A stretch of 64,000 bases of DNA from Helicobacter canis (lineage in GTDB: Bacteria > Campylobacterota > Campylobacteria > Campylobacterales > Helicobacteraceae): positions 186,001-250,000 of the forward strand of contig NZ_VXKE01000021.1 in assembly GCF_008693005.1 (NCBI RefSeq), written 5' to 3'. This document shows, piece by piece, positions 52,164 through 62,440 of this stretch; within the stretch, counting starts at the first letter, position 1, and the number at the start of each line of letters is the position of its first letter. The notes below the pieces were generated by a model. The model did no database searches. It was not told where the DNA came from and saw only the letters and a program-made list of their open reading frames with translations. Both the position numbers and the translations under genes were made by a program.

Positions 52164-53244
52164 AGGCATTGGTAACGCGCTCTTTGCACTGCTCTATCGA
52201 CAGGGATTCTTGCAGGCTATAGGCGTAAAAGCTTGTGCGCACTCTTTTAGGGATATGGAGCTTGCGAAGCTGGTCTTTTATAGGCTTTGGCAGGGTGATT
52301 GCAGCGTGTCTAGCGACTATAAGGGTGATGGGGTGGCTTGTGCTAGGAAAATGCTCTATGCAAAAGCGCGCCTTTGCACCATAAATCTCGCAAGAAAAGT
52401 TTGTGCGTATAATTTCTTCTCGCTGTTTGCGTGAGAGCACATAGCCTTGCATTTTTAGCGCGGTAGCGATATGGTGGATAGCCTGATATGGAGAAAATGC
52501 ATAGATACACATAAGGGTCGTGTTGTGATGTGTGGGAAGTGCTATGCCGCCTTGATAGAGCATATTTTTTTCTTTGTTGAGAATCTTTAGGCTCTGTCGC
52601 AAGCCTTTGCCATAGTGCTGGACTAGCTCGGTGGCAAAATGTGTGCGGATAAAATTGCGCTCATAGGCTGGATTGATATTTGTGCTATCTGTGAAATACT
52701 TCACCCCCTTGCTTGCGCAGTAGTCTATAATCTCTTGCTTATAGCACCAAAGCAATGGGCGGATAATGGGGTAGGGCATAGGATTTGGCAGGGCTTGCGT
52801 GGACTGTGGGTAGTGCCAAGAAATCTCATCAAACCCAAGTAGCCCGGCGATCCCACTACCTTTGCCAAGTCGCAGCAGTAGCCACTCAATACGATCGTTG
52901 AAATTATGCGCTAGTAGGAGTCCGCAGTAATTGTGTGTGGCAATTAGTGTGCTAAAAAACTCATAGCGAAACTCCCTAGCCCTAGCTTCAAAATTGCTTG
53001 AGAAAATGGGGGCTTTGGTATGGAAGCATTGTTTGCTGTGGATTTGGGCGAGTGATTTGGCATAGGCTACTTCTTCTACACTTTGCGCTCGCACTCCATA
53101 ATCTACAATAGCAATATCAAAGGCGATCTCTTTCTCAAGTAAGTAGAAAAATAGCGCGACAGAATCTGCTCCACCAGAAAATCCAAGCAGAAACTTACCA
53201 TTGTGTAATGTCGCGTGTAATATCGGGCTACATAAAGGCTGCAT
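52144..53244 (-). CDS. tilS: tRNA(Ile)-lysidine synthase
   Basis: 366 residues. The PP-loop ATPase motif FLLGFSGGADSVALFFYL is at the N-terminus, followed by IAIVDYGVRAQSVEEVAYAK and LLLAHNFNDRIEWLLLRLGK. TilS changes C34 of tRNA-Ile(CAU) to lysidine so it reads AUA. The C-terminal domain is short, as in other Epsilonproteobacteria. Confidence 0.93.
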   Translation of the reverse strand: MQPLCSPILHATLHNGKFLLGFSGGADSVALFFYLLEKEIAFDIAIVDYGVRAQSVEEVAYAKSLAQIHSKQCFHTKAPIFSSNFEARAREFRYEFFSTLIATHNYCGLLLAHNFNDRIEWLLLRLGKGSGIAGLLGFDEISWHYPQSTQALPNPMPYPIIRPLLWCYKQEIIDYCASKGVKYFTDSTNINPAYERNFIRTHFATELVQHYGKGLRQSLKILNKEKNMLYQGGIALPTHHNTTLMCIYAFSPYQAIHHIATALKMQGYVLSRKQREEIIRTNFSCEIYGAKARFCIEHFPSTSHPITLIVARHAAITLPKPIKDQLRKLHIPKRVRTSFYAYSLQESLSIEQCKERVTNAFMSPAT

Positions 53245-53317
53245 AAGGGCTGTTACAATCTTGTAAAGAAGTGAGAAAAATCATTGAGAAGTATCATAGT
53301 CTAAGATAGGTCTAAAA

Positions 53318-53404
53318 TGGTGCCGAAGGTCGGACTCGAACCGACACAAGGTCGCCCTTACTAGATTTTGAGTCTAGCGCGTCTGCCAGTTTCACCACTT
53401 CGGC
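53318..53404 (-). tRNA. tRNA-Leu (anticodon CAA)
   Basis: Acceptor GCCGAAG pairs with CTTCGGC, then discriminator A and encoded CCA. The anticodon stem-loop is CTAGA CTCAAAA TCTAG with anticodon CAA. A long variable arm (type II) and T arm GTCGG TTCGAGT CCGAC are present. 87 bases with CCA. Confidence 0.95.
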
Positions 53405-53408
53405 ATAA

Positions 53409-53493
53409 TGGTGCGCTGAGCGAGACTTGAACTCGCACGGGTCGCCCCGCCACCCCCTCAAGATGGTGTGTCTACCAATTCCACCACCAGCGC
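53409..53493 (-). tRNA. tRNA-Leu (anticodon GAG)
   Basis: Acceptor GCGCTGG pairs with TCAGCGC (one G-U), then A and encoded CCA. Anticodon loop TTGAGGG gives GAG; stem CCATC/GGTGG. T arm GCGAG TTCAAGT CTCGC. It lies 4 bases upstream of the other tRNA-Leu on the same strand, so they are co-transcribed. Confidence 0.94.
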
Positions 53494-53516
53494 ATCCCCG
53501 CTAAATGCGGGAATAA

Positions 53517-53882
53517 TTAGCCCAAAAGAGCCTGAAATGCTTCAACAATCATTTTAGATTCTGGTAGGAATGGATTCCCATAGATTGCGATGATTGCGAA
53601 AACAAGCGTATAGATAACTTGTGCTTCAATAAGTGCTAGAGCGATAAACATCGTTCCAAGAAGTTTTCCACCGATACCCGGGTTTCTCGCTGTCCCAGCG
53701 ATTGTGGCAGCAGCAGCATTTCCCATACCAATAGCTCCACCAAGCGCAGCAATACCAAGACCGATAACACCGCCAGCCACAGAAAGTGCAAGTAGAAGTG
53801 ATAGATCACTACCGCTAAATACGCTTTCACCAGCGAATGCAAACGCCACAAAACCAAAACATAAAACAAGTAATGCTTTCAT
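53517..53882 (-). CDS. atpE: ATP synthase F0 subunit c
   Basis: 121 residues. An N-terminal leader (KALLVLCFGFVAFAFAGESV) precedes the two-helix hairpin: GGVIGLGIAALGGAIGMGNA and IALALIEAQVIYTLVFAIIA, with the loop TARNPG between and the proton-carrying Glu in ALIEAQ. Epsilonproteobacterial c subunits have such leaders. A CATAAT -10-like box lies about 75 bases upstream (53957-53962), and AAGGAG precedes the ATG. The tRNA-Leu pair lies downstream. Confidence 0.93.
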   Translation of the reverse strand: MKALLVLCFGFVAFAFAGESVFSGSDLSLLLALSVAGGVIGLGIAALGGAIGMGNAAAATIAGTARNPGIGGKLLGTMFIALALIEAQVIYTLVFAIIAIYGNPFLPESKMIVEAFQALLG

Positions 53883-53991
53883 TGTTTCTCCTTAGAACGA
53901 TTTAGATTTGCCACCTTTCGGATCTGTCCCCTACTCGCGCGGTCAAATAGGAGCCGATTATGGCAAAAACTAGCTAAAAAAAAGCTAAAAA

Positions 53992-56043
53992 CTAGCGTAG
54001 CACGAGCTCAATCTTGCCCTTTGGATTCCCAGAAATGGCGCAGGATACCTTTTGCCCCTCGTGGAAAAACTGCACCAAAGGCTGCATAGTTTGCGGGATT
54101 TTACTAATGTGCAGCAACCCATCATTTCCTTTAGGTAAGGAGATAAACACACCAAAATCCATAATTCGTTTGACAACACCATCTACTTCTTCACCTAGCT
54201 CATATTGCGCGCTAGGAGCGATGAGCTGTAAAATAAACTCTTTAGCATTGTGGAGATTTTGTGCAGAATCTGCGTGGATATAGATTCTCTCCTTTTCTCG
54301 CTCAACATCAATGCTTACTTTAAATCGCTCGATGATGTCTTTGATCACCCTGCCGCCTTGCCCGATAATATCTGGGATTTTATGGCTAGGGACAGGGAGA
54401 TACTCTCCCTTTGGGAGTAGATGCGTGTGGAGCACAATGGACATTGCGGCTTGCTCCATTTGCTCTAAAATGTGGATTCTAGCGCGCTTTGCTTGGTGGA
54501 GTGCTTCACAGAGTATCGCTTGGCTAATGCCCCCTAGCTTAATATCCATCTGCATTGCAGTGATGGCTTCTCTTGTGCCTGCGATTTTAAAGTCCATATC
54601 GCCATCGTGATCTTCTAGCCCCATAATATCTGTAAGCACGGCGTATTGGTCGCCATTGATCACAAGCCCCATTGCCACGCCTGCTACAAGGGGGGCTTCT
54701 AAGCCGCACGCACGCAGGGCAAGTGAGCCACCACACACGCTTGCCATAGAGCTTGAGCCATTAGATTCTAGGATTTCAGAGACTAGGCGGATTGTGTGCT
54801 TAGTGGGTGGGATGCTAGATTCTAGTGCTTTTTTGGCAAGGTTGCCGTGCCCTAGCTCTCTGCGCCCAACGCCCCCTATCATACTTGCTTCTCCCACACT
54901 AAAACCGGGGAAATTATAGTGAAACATAAAGCGATCTTTGCTTCCGCCGCTAAAGTCTTCTTGCACTTGCGCATCGCTCTCGCTCCCCAGCGTGCAAACC
55001 ACAAGGGCTTGCGTCTGCCCTCTGGTAAAAAGCGCGCTAGCGTGTGCGCAAGGCAGGATATTTGTCTCTATACTAATTGGGCGCACATCTTCTAGCCCCC
55101 TGCCATCAGCGCGCTTGTGCTCTTGTAAAATCATCGCGCGCACTTGGTGCTTTTTATACAGCCCTAGCATATCGCAAATAGATTCTAGCTCCCAAGCTGG
55201 GTTGCGTGAGTGGATTAGCATACCAAGGGCTTGTAGCTCGCTATTGCGCTCGCTTTTGCTCATTTGTGTAATGGCTTGAAGCACATCGTCTTTATAGTGT
55301 GTGGCAATATGCTCATAGATATGTGGGTGGGAGTTTGTCTGGGCTAAGGGCAGAGGCTTTATAGGTGCTTTATGGGGGATAAGCTTTGCTTCATATTGCG
55401 CGCAGTCTGCTTGGATTGTCTGCTTTGCAAGCGATATGGCAGCCATTAGCTCATCTTCTGTCAGGCTCTCATCGCTTCCCTTCATCTCTATCATCAAAAT
55501 ATCTCCCCTGCTGCCAGATACATAGAGATCAAGGCTAGATTCTAGCATTGCTTGCTTGCTTGGGTTGATGACAAAGCTTCCTTGGATTCTCCCTATGCGC
55601 GCGCTGCTGACAGGTGGGATAAAATCTAGCGAGCTAAGGAGTAGGGCATTTGCTGCGGCGTGCAAGGCACATAGTTGTAAATCACTTATGCCATCATAGC
55701 TTAGCACAAGAATGGTGATCTGTGTGGGGTAGCGATAGCCTGCTGGAAAAAGTGGGCGCAAGGTGCGGTCGATAATGCGTGAAGTTAGGGTCTCAAACTC
55801 GCTAGGCTTGCCCTCTCTTTTGATAAATCCACCCGGAATCTTGCGCACAGCATAGGACTTGTGGATATACTGCACAACAAGCGGCAGAAAGTCATCATCT
55901 GTTGGATTCTCATCTACTGCGACACTAGCGAGCAAGACATTATCACCAGAGCGATACCACACACTTCCGCACGCTTGCCTAGCGACATAATCAAGCTTAT
56001 ATTGCTCTGTAAGGTTGGTTAGTGTTAGGCTAATTTGGTGCAT
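53992..56043 (-). CDS. pnp: Polynucleotide phosphorylase
   Basis: 683 residues. Two RNase PH domains (QACGSVWYRSGDNVLLASVA early; HYNFPGFSVGEASMIGGVGR around residue 380), a KH domain (SHKIPDIIGQGGRVIKDIIE) and an S1 domain (GEEVDGVVKRIMDFGVFISL) are in the standard order. It degrades RNA from the 3' end. The start overlaps the previous gene's stop. Confidence 0.96.
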   Translation of the reverse strand: MHQISLTLTNLTEQYKLDYVARQACGSVWYRSGDNVLLASVAVDENPTDDDFLPLVVQYIHKSYAVRKIPGGFIKREGKPSEFETLTSRIIDRTLRPLFPAGYRYPTQITILVLSYDGISDLQLCALHAAANALLLSSLDFIPPVSSARIGRIQGSFVINPSKQAMLESSLDLYVSGSRGDILMIEMKGSDESLTEDELMAAISLAKQTIQADCAQYEAKLIPHKAPIKPLPLAQTNSHPHIYEHIATHYKDDVLQAITQMSKSERNSELQALGMLIHSRNPAWELESICDMLGLYKKHQVRAMILQEHKRADGRGLEDVRPISIETNILPCAHASALFTRGQTQALVVCTLGSESDAQVQEDFSGGSKDRFMFHYNFPGFSVGEASMIGGVGRRELGHGNLAKKALESSIPPTKHTIRLVSEILESNGSSSMASVCGGSLALRACGLEAPLVAGVAMGLVINGDQYAVLTDIMGLEDHDGDMDFKIAGTREAITAMQMDIKLGGISQAILCEALHQAKRARIHILEQMEQAAMSIVLHTHLLPKGEYLPVPSHKIPDIIGQGGRVIKDIIERFKVSIDVEREKERIYIHADSAQNLHNAKEFILQLIAPSAQYELGEEVDGVVKRIMDFGVFISLPKGNDGLLHISKIPQTMQPLVQFFHEGQKVSCAISGNPKGKIELVLR

Positions 56044-56738
56044 TATGATCCTTTTTGTATGAGATTTGGCTTGGTGATATATTTGCCCATAATGTTTAAG
56101 ATCTCTTCTTCACTCACAGGCGGCAGAGTTTTATAATAATGCTTGGTAGATACGAAGTATTTAGGCTTATAGACTGCTACTAAGGCGTCGCTAGATTTTG
56201 CTAGAATCTTAGCAATGTCATAGGAGATGATAGGGCTTAGGACATAGATGCTTCTTGCCTTTTTTTGGATACAGGTTTTAATGGCAAGATCCATAGTGAT
56301 GCCCGTTTCTACTCCTTGGTCGATTAAAAAGACACTTTTAGATTCTAGTAGGCTAAGAGTAGCACCCTTGCGGTATTTGTAGATTCTAGGCAGTATGGTT
56401 TCTTCATAGACTCTTTTGGCTTCTCCATAGACATAATCAAGTGAAATATCAAATGAGTCAATCAAGGGCTCATTGATGATTAGCTCCATATTTTCGCTCA
56501 CAGTTGCGATCTCGCATTCACTATTGGCAGGAGCGATAATCGGCGCGCAAAAGAGCATATCTAAGCTAGAATCTAGCTTGGCTGCCAGCCTATCAGCTAG
56601 AAATAATCCTGCAAAACTTGTGGATAGCACGATACTATTGTCGTTTGTTAGATGATGATTGACAAGCTCATCATAGAGCTTGACGAAAGCTTCTTCTCTA
56701 TCTTCAAAGCGCACGAGATTTTTTTGATCATTTTCCAT
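56043..56738 (-). CDS. Phosphoribosyltransferase-like protein
   Basis: About 231 residues. YDELVNHHLTNDNSIVLSTS then LADRLAAKLDSSLDMLFCAP, and the PRPP-loop-like stretch SKSVFLIDQGVETGITMDLA (a variant of the usual vvlvDDvxaTG), point to a type I PRTase fold with an altered acidic pair (DQG). A gene of this kind lies next to pnp in H. pylori. The start at 56738 follows AGGG; an upstream in-frame ATG at 56798 overlaps plsC. Substrate unknown. Confidence 0.7.
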   Translation of the reverse strand: MENDQKNLVRFEDREEAFVKLYDELVNHHLTNDNSIVLSTSFAGLFLADRLAAKLDSSLDMLFCAPIIAPANSECEIATVSENMELIINEPLIDSFDISLDYVYGEAKRVYEETILPRIYKYRKGATLSLLESKSVFLIDQGVETGITMDLAIKTCIQKKARSIYVLSPIISYDIAKILAKSSDALVAVYKPKYFVSTKHYYKTLPPVSEEEILNIMGKYITKPNLIQKGS

Positions 56739-56746
56739 AGTGCGCC

Positions 56747-57604
56747 CTATGCTTGCTCTAGTATGCGGTAGTGATGGGTATAGACTTCTTGCATACACTG
56801 CTGCAATTCTTCATACCACGATTCTAGTGGCTCTGCGGAGTTTGCGCTCTGTGTGGATTCTGTGGGAGCGATAAAGTAGCTAGAGCTTGGGTCATAGATT
56901 GGCTGCAAGCCTTTGATCTTTTTTGCACCAGCTTTAGCTTTGGTAAGAGAGCTTTCATCGCGGTAGAATACCTGTGCGCTTGGGTGCTCATCGACATAAA
57001 ATGGCTTAAGCAGCACCATTCTAGCGACATTGCTTGTGGCTTCAATGGGAGAAGAGTTGTAGATCCTACGCGTGTTGATAAGCACGATGGGCTGGATTTT
57101 TAGTCGAAATTTTTCAGCGATGATTTTTGCTCCGGGCTTAAAGGGTAGAAACCGCTCTTTGCCCTTGCTACGCGTGCCTTCTGGGAAGATTACAATGGGG
57201 CGATTTTGGGAGAGCTTTTGCTTAGTGGCTTTAAGTAGTGAAGCAAGCCCGCGTTTATCATCTCTATCTATAAGGATCATTTCTGGTCCTGTGAGAGCAT
57301 AGCCATAGAATGGGATCTCGCCTAATTGCTTTTTGGCAATCCAGCAGATATTGCGCGGGTGGTAGGCTTCAAGGCATAAAATATCAGCGACACTTTGATG
57401 GTTCATAATGATCAAATCTGCTTCTTCATCAAAGTCGCCAAGCTTTTCAAGAGTAATGCCCCCATAAGTGAAAAACCGATAGCAAGCCATTCGCGTGGAT
57501 CGGGCATTGTTTTTATTGCGATAGAAATAGATAAAGCAAATAATAATCGCAAGCCCAATCCCAACTAAAATAACTTCATAGATACCTTTTAGTTTAGCTC
57601 GCAT
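56747..57604 (-). CDS. plsC: 1-acyl-sn-glycerol-3-phosphate acyltransferase
   Basis: 285 residues. An N-terminal membrane helix ([18 protein letters not shown]) anchors the enzyme. Catalytic [14 protein letters not shown] (HX4D), [20 protein letters not shown] and [20 protein letters not shown] are all in place. It makes phosphatidic acid. It overlaps the end of the BatD-like gene by 11 bases. Confidence 0.93.
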   Translation of the reverse strand: MRAKLKGIYEVILVGIGLAIIICFIYFYRNKNNARSTRMACYRFFTYGGITLEKLGDFDEEADLIIMNHQSVADILCLEAYHPRNICWIAKKQLGEIPFYGYALTGPEMILIDRDDKRGLASLLKATKQKLSQNRPIVIFPEGTRSKGKERFLPFKPGAKIIAEKFRLKIQPIVLINTRRIYNSSPIEATSNVARMVLLKPFYVDEHPSAQVFYRDESSLTKAKAGAKKIKGLQPIYDPSSSYFIAPTESTQSANSAEPLESWYEELQQCMQEVYTHHYRILEQA

Positions 57605-58826
57605 CTTCTTTCCTTATCCAGCCTATGGCTTCTTTGGGTGTGATGATTTTGTAGTATTGTCCGTGCTCGCCTATGATTTTGATTTTCATAGAGTCACTAG
57701 TGGTCTCAAGCAGTGTGGAGTTTTGCGTAGGGAGAATCCAAATTTGCGTTTGTGCGCTGATTGTGGCTGTTTTGGTGTAGAAAAGATAGTAGAGCAAATA
57801 GAGCACCATAGCAACACCAAGGACAAAAAACACCTTGCGCAAAGACTTGGAGAAAAATGCCAAAACAAAGCAGCTAATGGCAACCCCGCCAATAAATAAT
57901 GCCCAATACATTAGATAAGTATTTTTAGGCTTTAGATTCTCCTGTGTTGTTACACCATCAACCACTGGCACGATGGGGACGCGGATTTGCTCGAAGCGAT
58001 TTGTCTGTGTGGAGAAGTATTCAAACAAGAGATTTTGCATATTTTTTGGCACAACTGCATAGAAGATCGCTTTAGATTCTAGGGGGCTAAAGCTTGATCG
58101 CTCAATGCCTTGCTTCTCAATATCAGGGAGCTTGAAATCCTCTAAATTTGCTTTCTTTGCGATTAACTCAAAGGCGATGAGATTGCTCTGCTCATCATAA
58201 GGCTTGGCTTTGTAGATTCCAAGCTGCACATCTTCCCCGACAACGCCCGCATAGCTTTTGTTTTGGTATAAATCGGTGGCATTGAGTGTGATTGGATCGC
58301 TTGTAACGACATCGATAAATGAGCCATCACTTGCGATTGCAGAGACTTCAAAAGCTGGTATTTTGACACTTTGGGCTTTGATTTTAAACAAATAGGTGAT
58401 CTCATAAACCTTTTGGGGCTTTTGTGCTGCGCTAGATTCTAGCTCTACTTCCTGCCACGCTTGGTTTGGGTTTTCTAGTGTGATGGCGTTGGTTGTTGTT
58501 TTTTCTTTAAAAGAGCTTTGGTTAAGTGAGGCATTGTTAAAAAACATCACACGATAAGTGATAGGGACTCTTTGCCCCACATAAATGGTAGATGTAAGAG
58601 TGGATTCTGGTGTGGTGTTTTGTAGGTGGAGAATCTGCTCTGCGCTTTGATCTGGGCGGATAAAGGCTTCCCCACTAGGCTCGCTAAATGACTCAAGTAG
58701 ATCAGTGGGGTTTGGCGCATTGGATTGTGGATTCTGGGTGGGCTCTGCAAGAGAAGCGGTAAATGCGCCCAAAACAAGCACTATAAGCAAAGAGAGTGTA
58801 AAAGGTGGCAAAACAAAAATGCGCAT
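57594..58826 (-). CDS. BatD-like membrane protein with C-terminal SH3-like domain
   Basis: 410 residues. A signal peptide ([17 protein letters not shown]), a periplasmic part with beta-rich repeats ([40 protein letters not shown]), a membrane region ([20 protein letters not shown] and [19 protein letters not shown]) and a final SH3-like piece ([20 protein letters not shown]). The periplasmic layout resembles BatD oxygen-tolerance proteins, but the match is loose. It follows purQ by 1 base. Confidence 0.6.
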   Translation of the reverse strand: MRIFVLPPFTLSLLIVLVLGAFTASLAEPTQNPQSNAPNPTDLLESFSEPSGEAFIRPDQSAEQILHLQNTTPESTLTSTIYVGQRVPITYRVMFFNNASLNQSSFKEKTTTNAITLENPNQAWQEVELESSAAQKPQKVYEITYLFKIKAQSVKIPAFEVSAIASDGSFIDVVTSDPITLNATDLYQNKSYAGVVGEDVQLGIYKAKPYDEQSNLIAFELIAKKANLEDFKLPDIEKQGIERSSFSPLESKAIFYAVVPKNMQNLLFEYFSTQTNRFEQIRVPIVPVVDGVTTQENLKPKNTYLMYWALFIGGVAISCFVLAFFSKSLRKVFFVLGVAMVLYLLYYLFYTKTATISAQTQIWILPTQNSTLLETTSDSMKIKIIGEHGQYYKIITPKEAIGWIRKEDAS

Positions 58827-58827
58827 T

Positions 58828-59550
58828 TTATGCCTTGTAGATGGATTCTAGCATTGCTAGACCTTGTGTGCTTGCTGCTGGTTTTGTGGCAGCCTGTGTC
58901 GCATAGGTGTGGTGGATAGCTGCATACCTAGCGCGTTTATGCAAGATAGGCTCGCAGGCTCTCTCGGGGTGAGGCATAAGCCCGAAGATATTTTTGTCTT
59001 TATTGCAAATGCCAGCGATAGAATCTATGGAGCCATTGATATTATCTATATAGCGTAGCAGAATCTGCCCAGACTCTTGCATCGCTTCTAGGCTCTTCTC
59101 ATCGATATGGTATCGCCCATCGGCGTGGGCTATGGGCAGAGAGATAATCTCATCTTGTGTGTGTGGGCGTAGGAATACATTATCCCTGCAAGCTACGCGT
59201 AATGGAGTAGCTTTAGAGATGAAGTGGAGATTGTGGTTGCGCATAAGTGCGCCGGGCAGAAGTCTAGCTTCGGTTAAGATTTGAAAGCCATTGCAAATGC
59301 CTAGAATCCGCCCACCACTATCACCAAAAGCTTTGATAGCTTTCATAATCGGCGCAAAGCGCGCGATCGCCCCGCTGCGCAAGTAGTCTCCATAGCTAAA
59401 GCCCCCAGCTAGCACGACAAGCTTTGTTTCTCTTGGTAAGGACTTTTCCTTATGCCAGATGATGGCAGTGGGGATTTGCAAGAGCTTTTGATAGACATAT
59501 TGCATATCAAATTCACAATTTGTCCCAGCAAAACGCACAACGCTGACCAT
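58828..59550 (-). CDS. purQ: Phosphoribosylformylglycinamidine synthase, glutaminase subunit
   Basis: 240 residues. Class I glutamine amidotransferase: VVSVVRFAGTNCEFDMQYVY at the start, nucleophile Cys in GGRILGICNGFQILTEARLL, and the His-Glu pair in LMPHPERACEPI. It feeds ammonia to PurL. The start overlaps the purS stop. The de novo purine genes set this organism apart from H. pylori. Confidence 0.95.
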   Translation of the reverse strand: MVSVVRFAGTNCEFDMQYVYQKLLQIPTAIIWHKEKSLPRETKLVVLAGGFSYGDYLRSGAIARFAPIMKAIKAFGDSGGRILGICNGFQILTEARLLPGALMRNHNLHFISKATPLRVACRDNVFLRPHTQDEIISLPIAHADGRYHIDEKSLEAMQESGQILLRYIDNINGSIDSIAGICNKDKNIFGLMPHPERACEPILHKRARYAAIHHTYATQAATKPAASTQGLAMLESIYKA

Positions 59551-59795
59551 TATTCTGCCTTTATTTGCACTTCGTAGTTCTCTATTACCGGATTGGCAAG
59601 TAAGTCGTGTGCGATTTGCTCAGCTATGGCTTCACAAGATTCTAGCTCCCCTTTAGCAAACTCTAAGACGATTTGCTTTTTTACCACCACTTGCGCCACT
59701 TGCGGGAATCCAAGTGATTCTATGGCGTGATGGATAGCTTTTGCCTGTGGGTCTAGGACACCATCTTTTAGGCTTATGGTAACTTCTGCTTGCAT
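59550..59795 (-). CDS. purS: Phosphoribosylformylglycinamidine synthase, PurS subunit
   Basis: 81 residues. VTISLKDGVLDPQAKAIHHA then ESLGFPQVAQVVVKKQIVLE is the PurS pattern. PurS bridges PurQ and the small-type PurL. Together with purQ it implies a separate PurL elsewhere in the genome. purC lies 10 bases upstream. Confidence 0.94.
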   Translation of the reverse strand: MQAEVTISLKDGVLDPQAKAIHHAIESLGFPQVAQVVVKKQIVLEFAKGELESCEAIAEQIAHDLLANPVIENYEVQIKAE

Positions 59796-59805
59796 TGTTT
59801 TCCTT

Positions 59806-60522
59806 TTAGTGAGTTTGTATGCGTCTTAAGACTTCTTCATACGCGCTTTTTAAATCCCCTAGATCTTGTCTAAACCGATCTTTATCGAGCTTTTGGTTTG
59901 TCTGCTTGTCCCACAATCTACAACTATCTGGCGAAATCTCATCAGCTAGGATAATCTCACCTTGCGCATTTTTGCCAAACTCAAGCTTGAAATCCACAAG
60001 CTTGAGCCCCTTTTGATCAAAGAAATCGCGTAAAATGGCATTGATTTTGCGCGCTTGATCACGCAGGAAATCCAAATCTCGCTCATCATCAATAATACCT
60101 AGAATCTTACAATGCTCATCGTTGATAATGGGATCATTGAGCGCATCATCTTTGTAGTAAAACTCCACAAGCGTAAAGGGTAGCACTAGCCCATCTTCTA
60201 TTCCAAGTCGCTTGCTTAGCGAGCCTGTGGCGATGTTGCGCACGACAACTTCAATGGGGATTATCTGCACCTTTTGGCAAAGCATTGTTGTGGAGCTAAG
60301 AGATTTGATGAAGTGGCTTTTTATGCCTTGTTGTGCAAGTAGCTCAAAGAGTAGGCTGCTGATTAGGCAGTTAAGCGCGCCTTTGCCATCTTCGCTACTG
60401 CGTTTTTGCGCGTTGAATGCGGTAAGGTCATCTTTAAACTCGGCGATGACTTCATTTGGATTCTGCGTGGCAAAGAGCTTTTTGCCCTTGCCTTCATAAA
60501 GCAGTGTTTGTTGTGTTGGCAT
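59806..60522 (-). CDS. purC: SAICAR synthase
   Basis: 238 residues. [20 protein letters not shown] at the start, [40 protein letters not shown] and PDSCRLWD are diagnostic. It joins CAIR and aspartate in purine synthesis. It is first of purC-purS-purQ, 31 bases after ctpA. Confidence 0.96.
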   Translation of the reverse strand: MPTQQTLLYEGKGKKLFATQNPNEVIAEFKDDLTAFNAQKRSSEDGKGALNCLISSLLFELLAQQGIKSHFIKSLSSTTMLCQKVQIIPIEVVVRNIATGSLSKRLGIEDGLVLPFTLVEFYYKDDALNDPIINDEHCKILGIIDDERDLDFLRDQARKINAILRDFFDQKGLKLVDFKLEFGKNAQGEIILADEISPDSCRLWDKQTNQKLDKDRFRQDLGDLKSAYEEVLRRIQTH

Positions 60523-60553
60523 AGATTCTCCTTAGATGATGTTAGTTGTGTGG

Positions 60554-61906
60554 CTATTGCTTGGGCTTATCTTGCGCCTTTGCAGAATCTAAAATCCCCC
60601 AAGCCTTGAGTGAGTCAATGGCGGACTTTAGCTGAATATCATTGGTAATATCTGCTTGTGTAATGCGCTTTTGCTCTTCAGGAGATGGTTGCTTCTCATC
60701 AGCCTTTGACTCGGTTTTATCAAGCTTTTGTAGCTCATTTTGCAGGTGGTTGCGCAAGTCTGCTTCTTTAATTTCAAATCCGCCTTCATTTTGTGGCACA
60801 CTACCCGGATAGACAACAATATCAGGCTTAACCCCCACAGCCTGTATGGTGCGCCCACTTGGGAGATAGTATTTAGCCGTAGTGAGCTTGATAGCTTCTG
60901 TGGCGTTGATTGGGATCACGACTTGCACGCTCCCTTTGCCAAAAGTCTCTTCTCCTATGATGATGGCGCGGCGGTGGTCTTGCAATGCGCCAGATACAAT
61001 TTCGCTTGCACTTGCTGTCCCGCCATTGACAAGCACTGCGATGGGGAGTTTGCTATAAGGAGCTTTGCCATTTGCGTTGTAAATAATGTTCTCTTCTTTT
61101 ATCTTGCCCTTTTGAGAGACGATAACACCGCTTTTGATAAAGAGATTAGAGAGATCGACTGCTTGGTCTAGCAGTCCTCCGGGGTTGTTGCGCAAGTCAA
61201 GCACAATGCCTTTAATGCCACTATGTTCTTTTAGGGCTTGTTTAACACTTTGGGCGACATTTTTATCAAAGGAATTAACTCGCACATAGAGATAGGGCGT
61301 GTCATCGATCGTTTTGGCATAGACAGATTTGACTTTGATGATGTCGCGCGTTAGCGTAAATACAAGCGGTTTGCCCTCGCCTTTGCGCACGATAGTGATG
61401 GTGATTGGAGTTTTGGGCTTGCCTCGCATAAGATTCACAGCATCATCAATCCCCATACCAATAGTGCTTTGATCTTCGATTTTTAAGATCACATCACCGC
61501 TCTTTAGCCCAGCCTTTTGTGCCGGAGTCCCCTCTAATGGAGCGATGATTGTAAGCGCGCCATCTTTTAGCCCAACTGTTATCCCAAGCCCGCCAAATTC
61601 TCCCTCTGTTTGGGTTTTTAACTCTTTGTATTTTTTCTCACTAAGATATTCGCTATGGGCGTCAAGGTTAGCGATAAGCCCCTCGATGGCTTTGTTGATT
61701 AGGCTATCGATAGGCACATCATCGACATAGTAAGATTCTATGGTAGCTATTGCTTGAGCGAGTCTATCATAGGCTTTAGCGCGCTGCTTTTTTGCGTCTG
61801 TTTGTTGTGCTGGTTGGCTATTTGGCGTGAGTGCAGTAAGACTCCCAAAAGCAAGGAGCGCACCTAAAAGCGCGATCCCTATGCCTAAAAAAAAGTTTCT
61901 ACTCAT
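60554..61906 (-). CDS. ctpA: Carboxy-terminal processing protease (S41)
   Basis: 450 residues. An N-terminal membrane anchor (FFLGIGIALLGALLAFGSLT), a PDZ domain (GGLGITVGLKDGALTIIAPL then QKAGLKSGDVILKIED) and the protease core: GIKGIVLDLRNNPGGLLDQA, catalytic Ser in GGTASASEIVSGAL and Lys in ETFGKGSVQVV. It trims periplasmic proteins. The Glu/Lys-rich tail (about residues 400-435) is variable in the family. Confidence 0.95.
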   Translation of the reverse strand: MSRNFFLGIGIALLGALLAFGSLTALTPNSQPAQQTDAKKQRAKAYDRLAQAIATIESYYVDDVPIDSLINKAIEGLIANLDAHSEYLSEKKYKELKTQTEGEFGGLGITVGLKDGALTIIAPLEGTPAQKAGLKSGDVILKIEDQSTIGMGIDDAVNLMRGKPKTPITITIVRKGEGKPLVFTLTRDIIKVKSVYAKTIDDTPYLYVRVNSFDKNVAQSVKQALKEHSGIKGIVLDLRNNPGGLLDQAVDLSNLFIKSGVIVSQKGKIKEENIIYNANGKAPYSKLPIAVLVNGGTASASEIVSGALQDHRRAIIIGEETFGKGSVQVVIPINATEAIKLTTAKYYLPSGRTIQAVGVKPDIVVYPGSVPQNEGGFEIKEADLRNHLQNELQKLDKTESKADEKQPSPEEQKRITQADITNDIQLKSAIDSLKAWGILDSAKAQDKPKQ

Positions 61907-62071
61907 ATATAGACCTTAAAATATAGCACCAAGCAGCCACACTAAGCCAAAGCATAGGCACAGATGAGACAATACCGGTAGCCAATATGAAGTGATTGTG
62001 GCGGCATTTTACCTAAAAAAAGCCCAAAAACCTATGACATTACTTGAAATTACCCAAACATTAAGCACCAC

Positions 62072-62386
62072 TTATGTGTCAAGCAGTGCTTGTATCATCT
62101 GCTCTATGGTAGGCATAGAATCTGGCTCAACAAGCCGCTCTAAGACTTCTTGCCCATCTTTGTAGAAGATTAGCGTTGGGATTCTGCGTATGGCAAGCTC
62201 ATCTTTTAAGGCTTCATTTGTGTCAAAATCAAGCAAGATAAAGCGCACTTGCGGGTATTTGGATTCTAGTGCTTGCATCATAGGCTCAATTTTGCGGCAG
62301 TCTGGGCACCACGGCGCACTCATCTCCACAACACATAGTCCAGATTGTATAAGGCTTGAGAAGTCTTGCTTTGTCGTTGTTTTCAT
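62072..62386 (-). CDS. Thioredoxin-like protein
   Basis: 104 residues. The active site is APWCPDCRKIEPMMQAL, a WCPDC variant of the usual WCGPC, and cis-Pro follows in IRRIPTLIFYKDGQEV. It resembles the second, WCPDC-type thioredoxin of H. pylori. AAAGGAGCAAAG precedes the ATG. There is no signal peptide, so it is cytoplasmic. Confidence 0.9.
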   Translation of the reverse strand: MKTTTKQDFSSLIQSGLCVVEMSAPWCPDCRKIEPMMQALESKYPQVRFILLDFDTNEALKDELAIRRIPTLIFYKDGQEVLERLVEPDSMPTIEQMIQALLDT

Positions 62387-62440
62387 CTTTGCTCCTTTAT
62401 TAAAGGAGCTTACAATACAACAAAGAAGTAAATTGTGTAG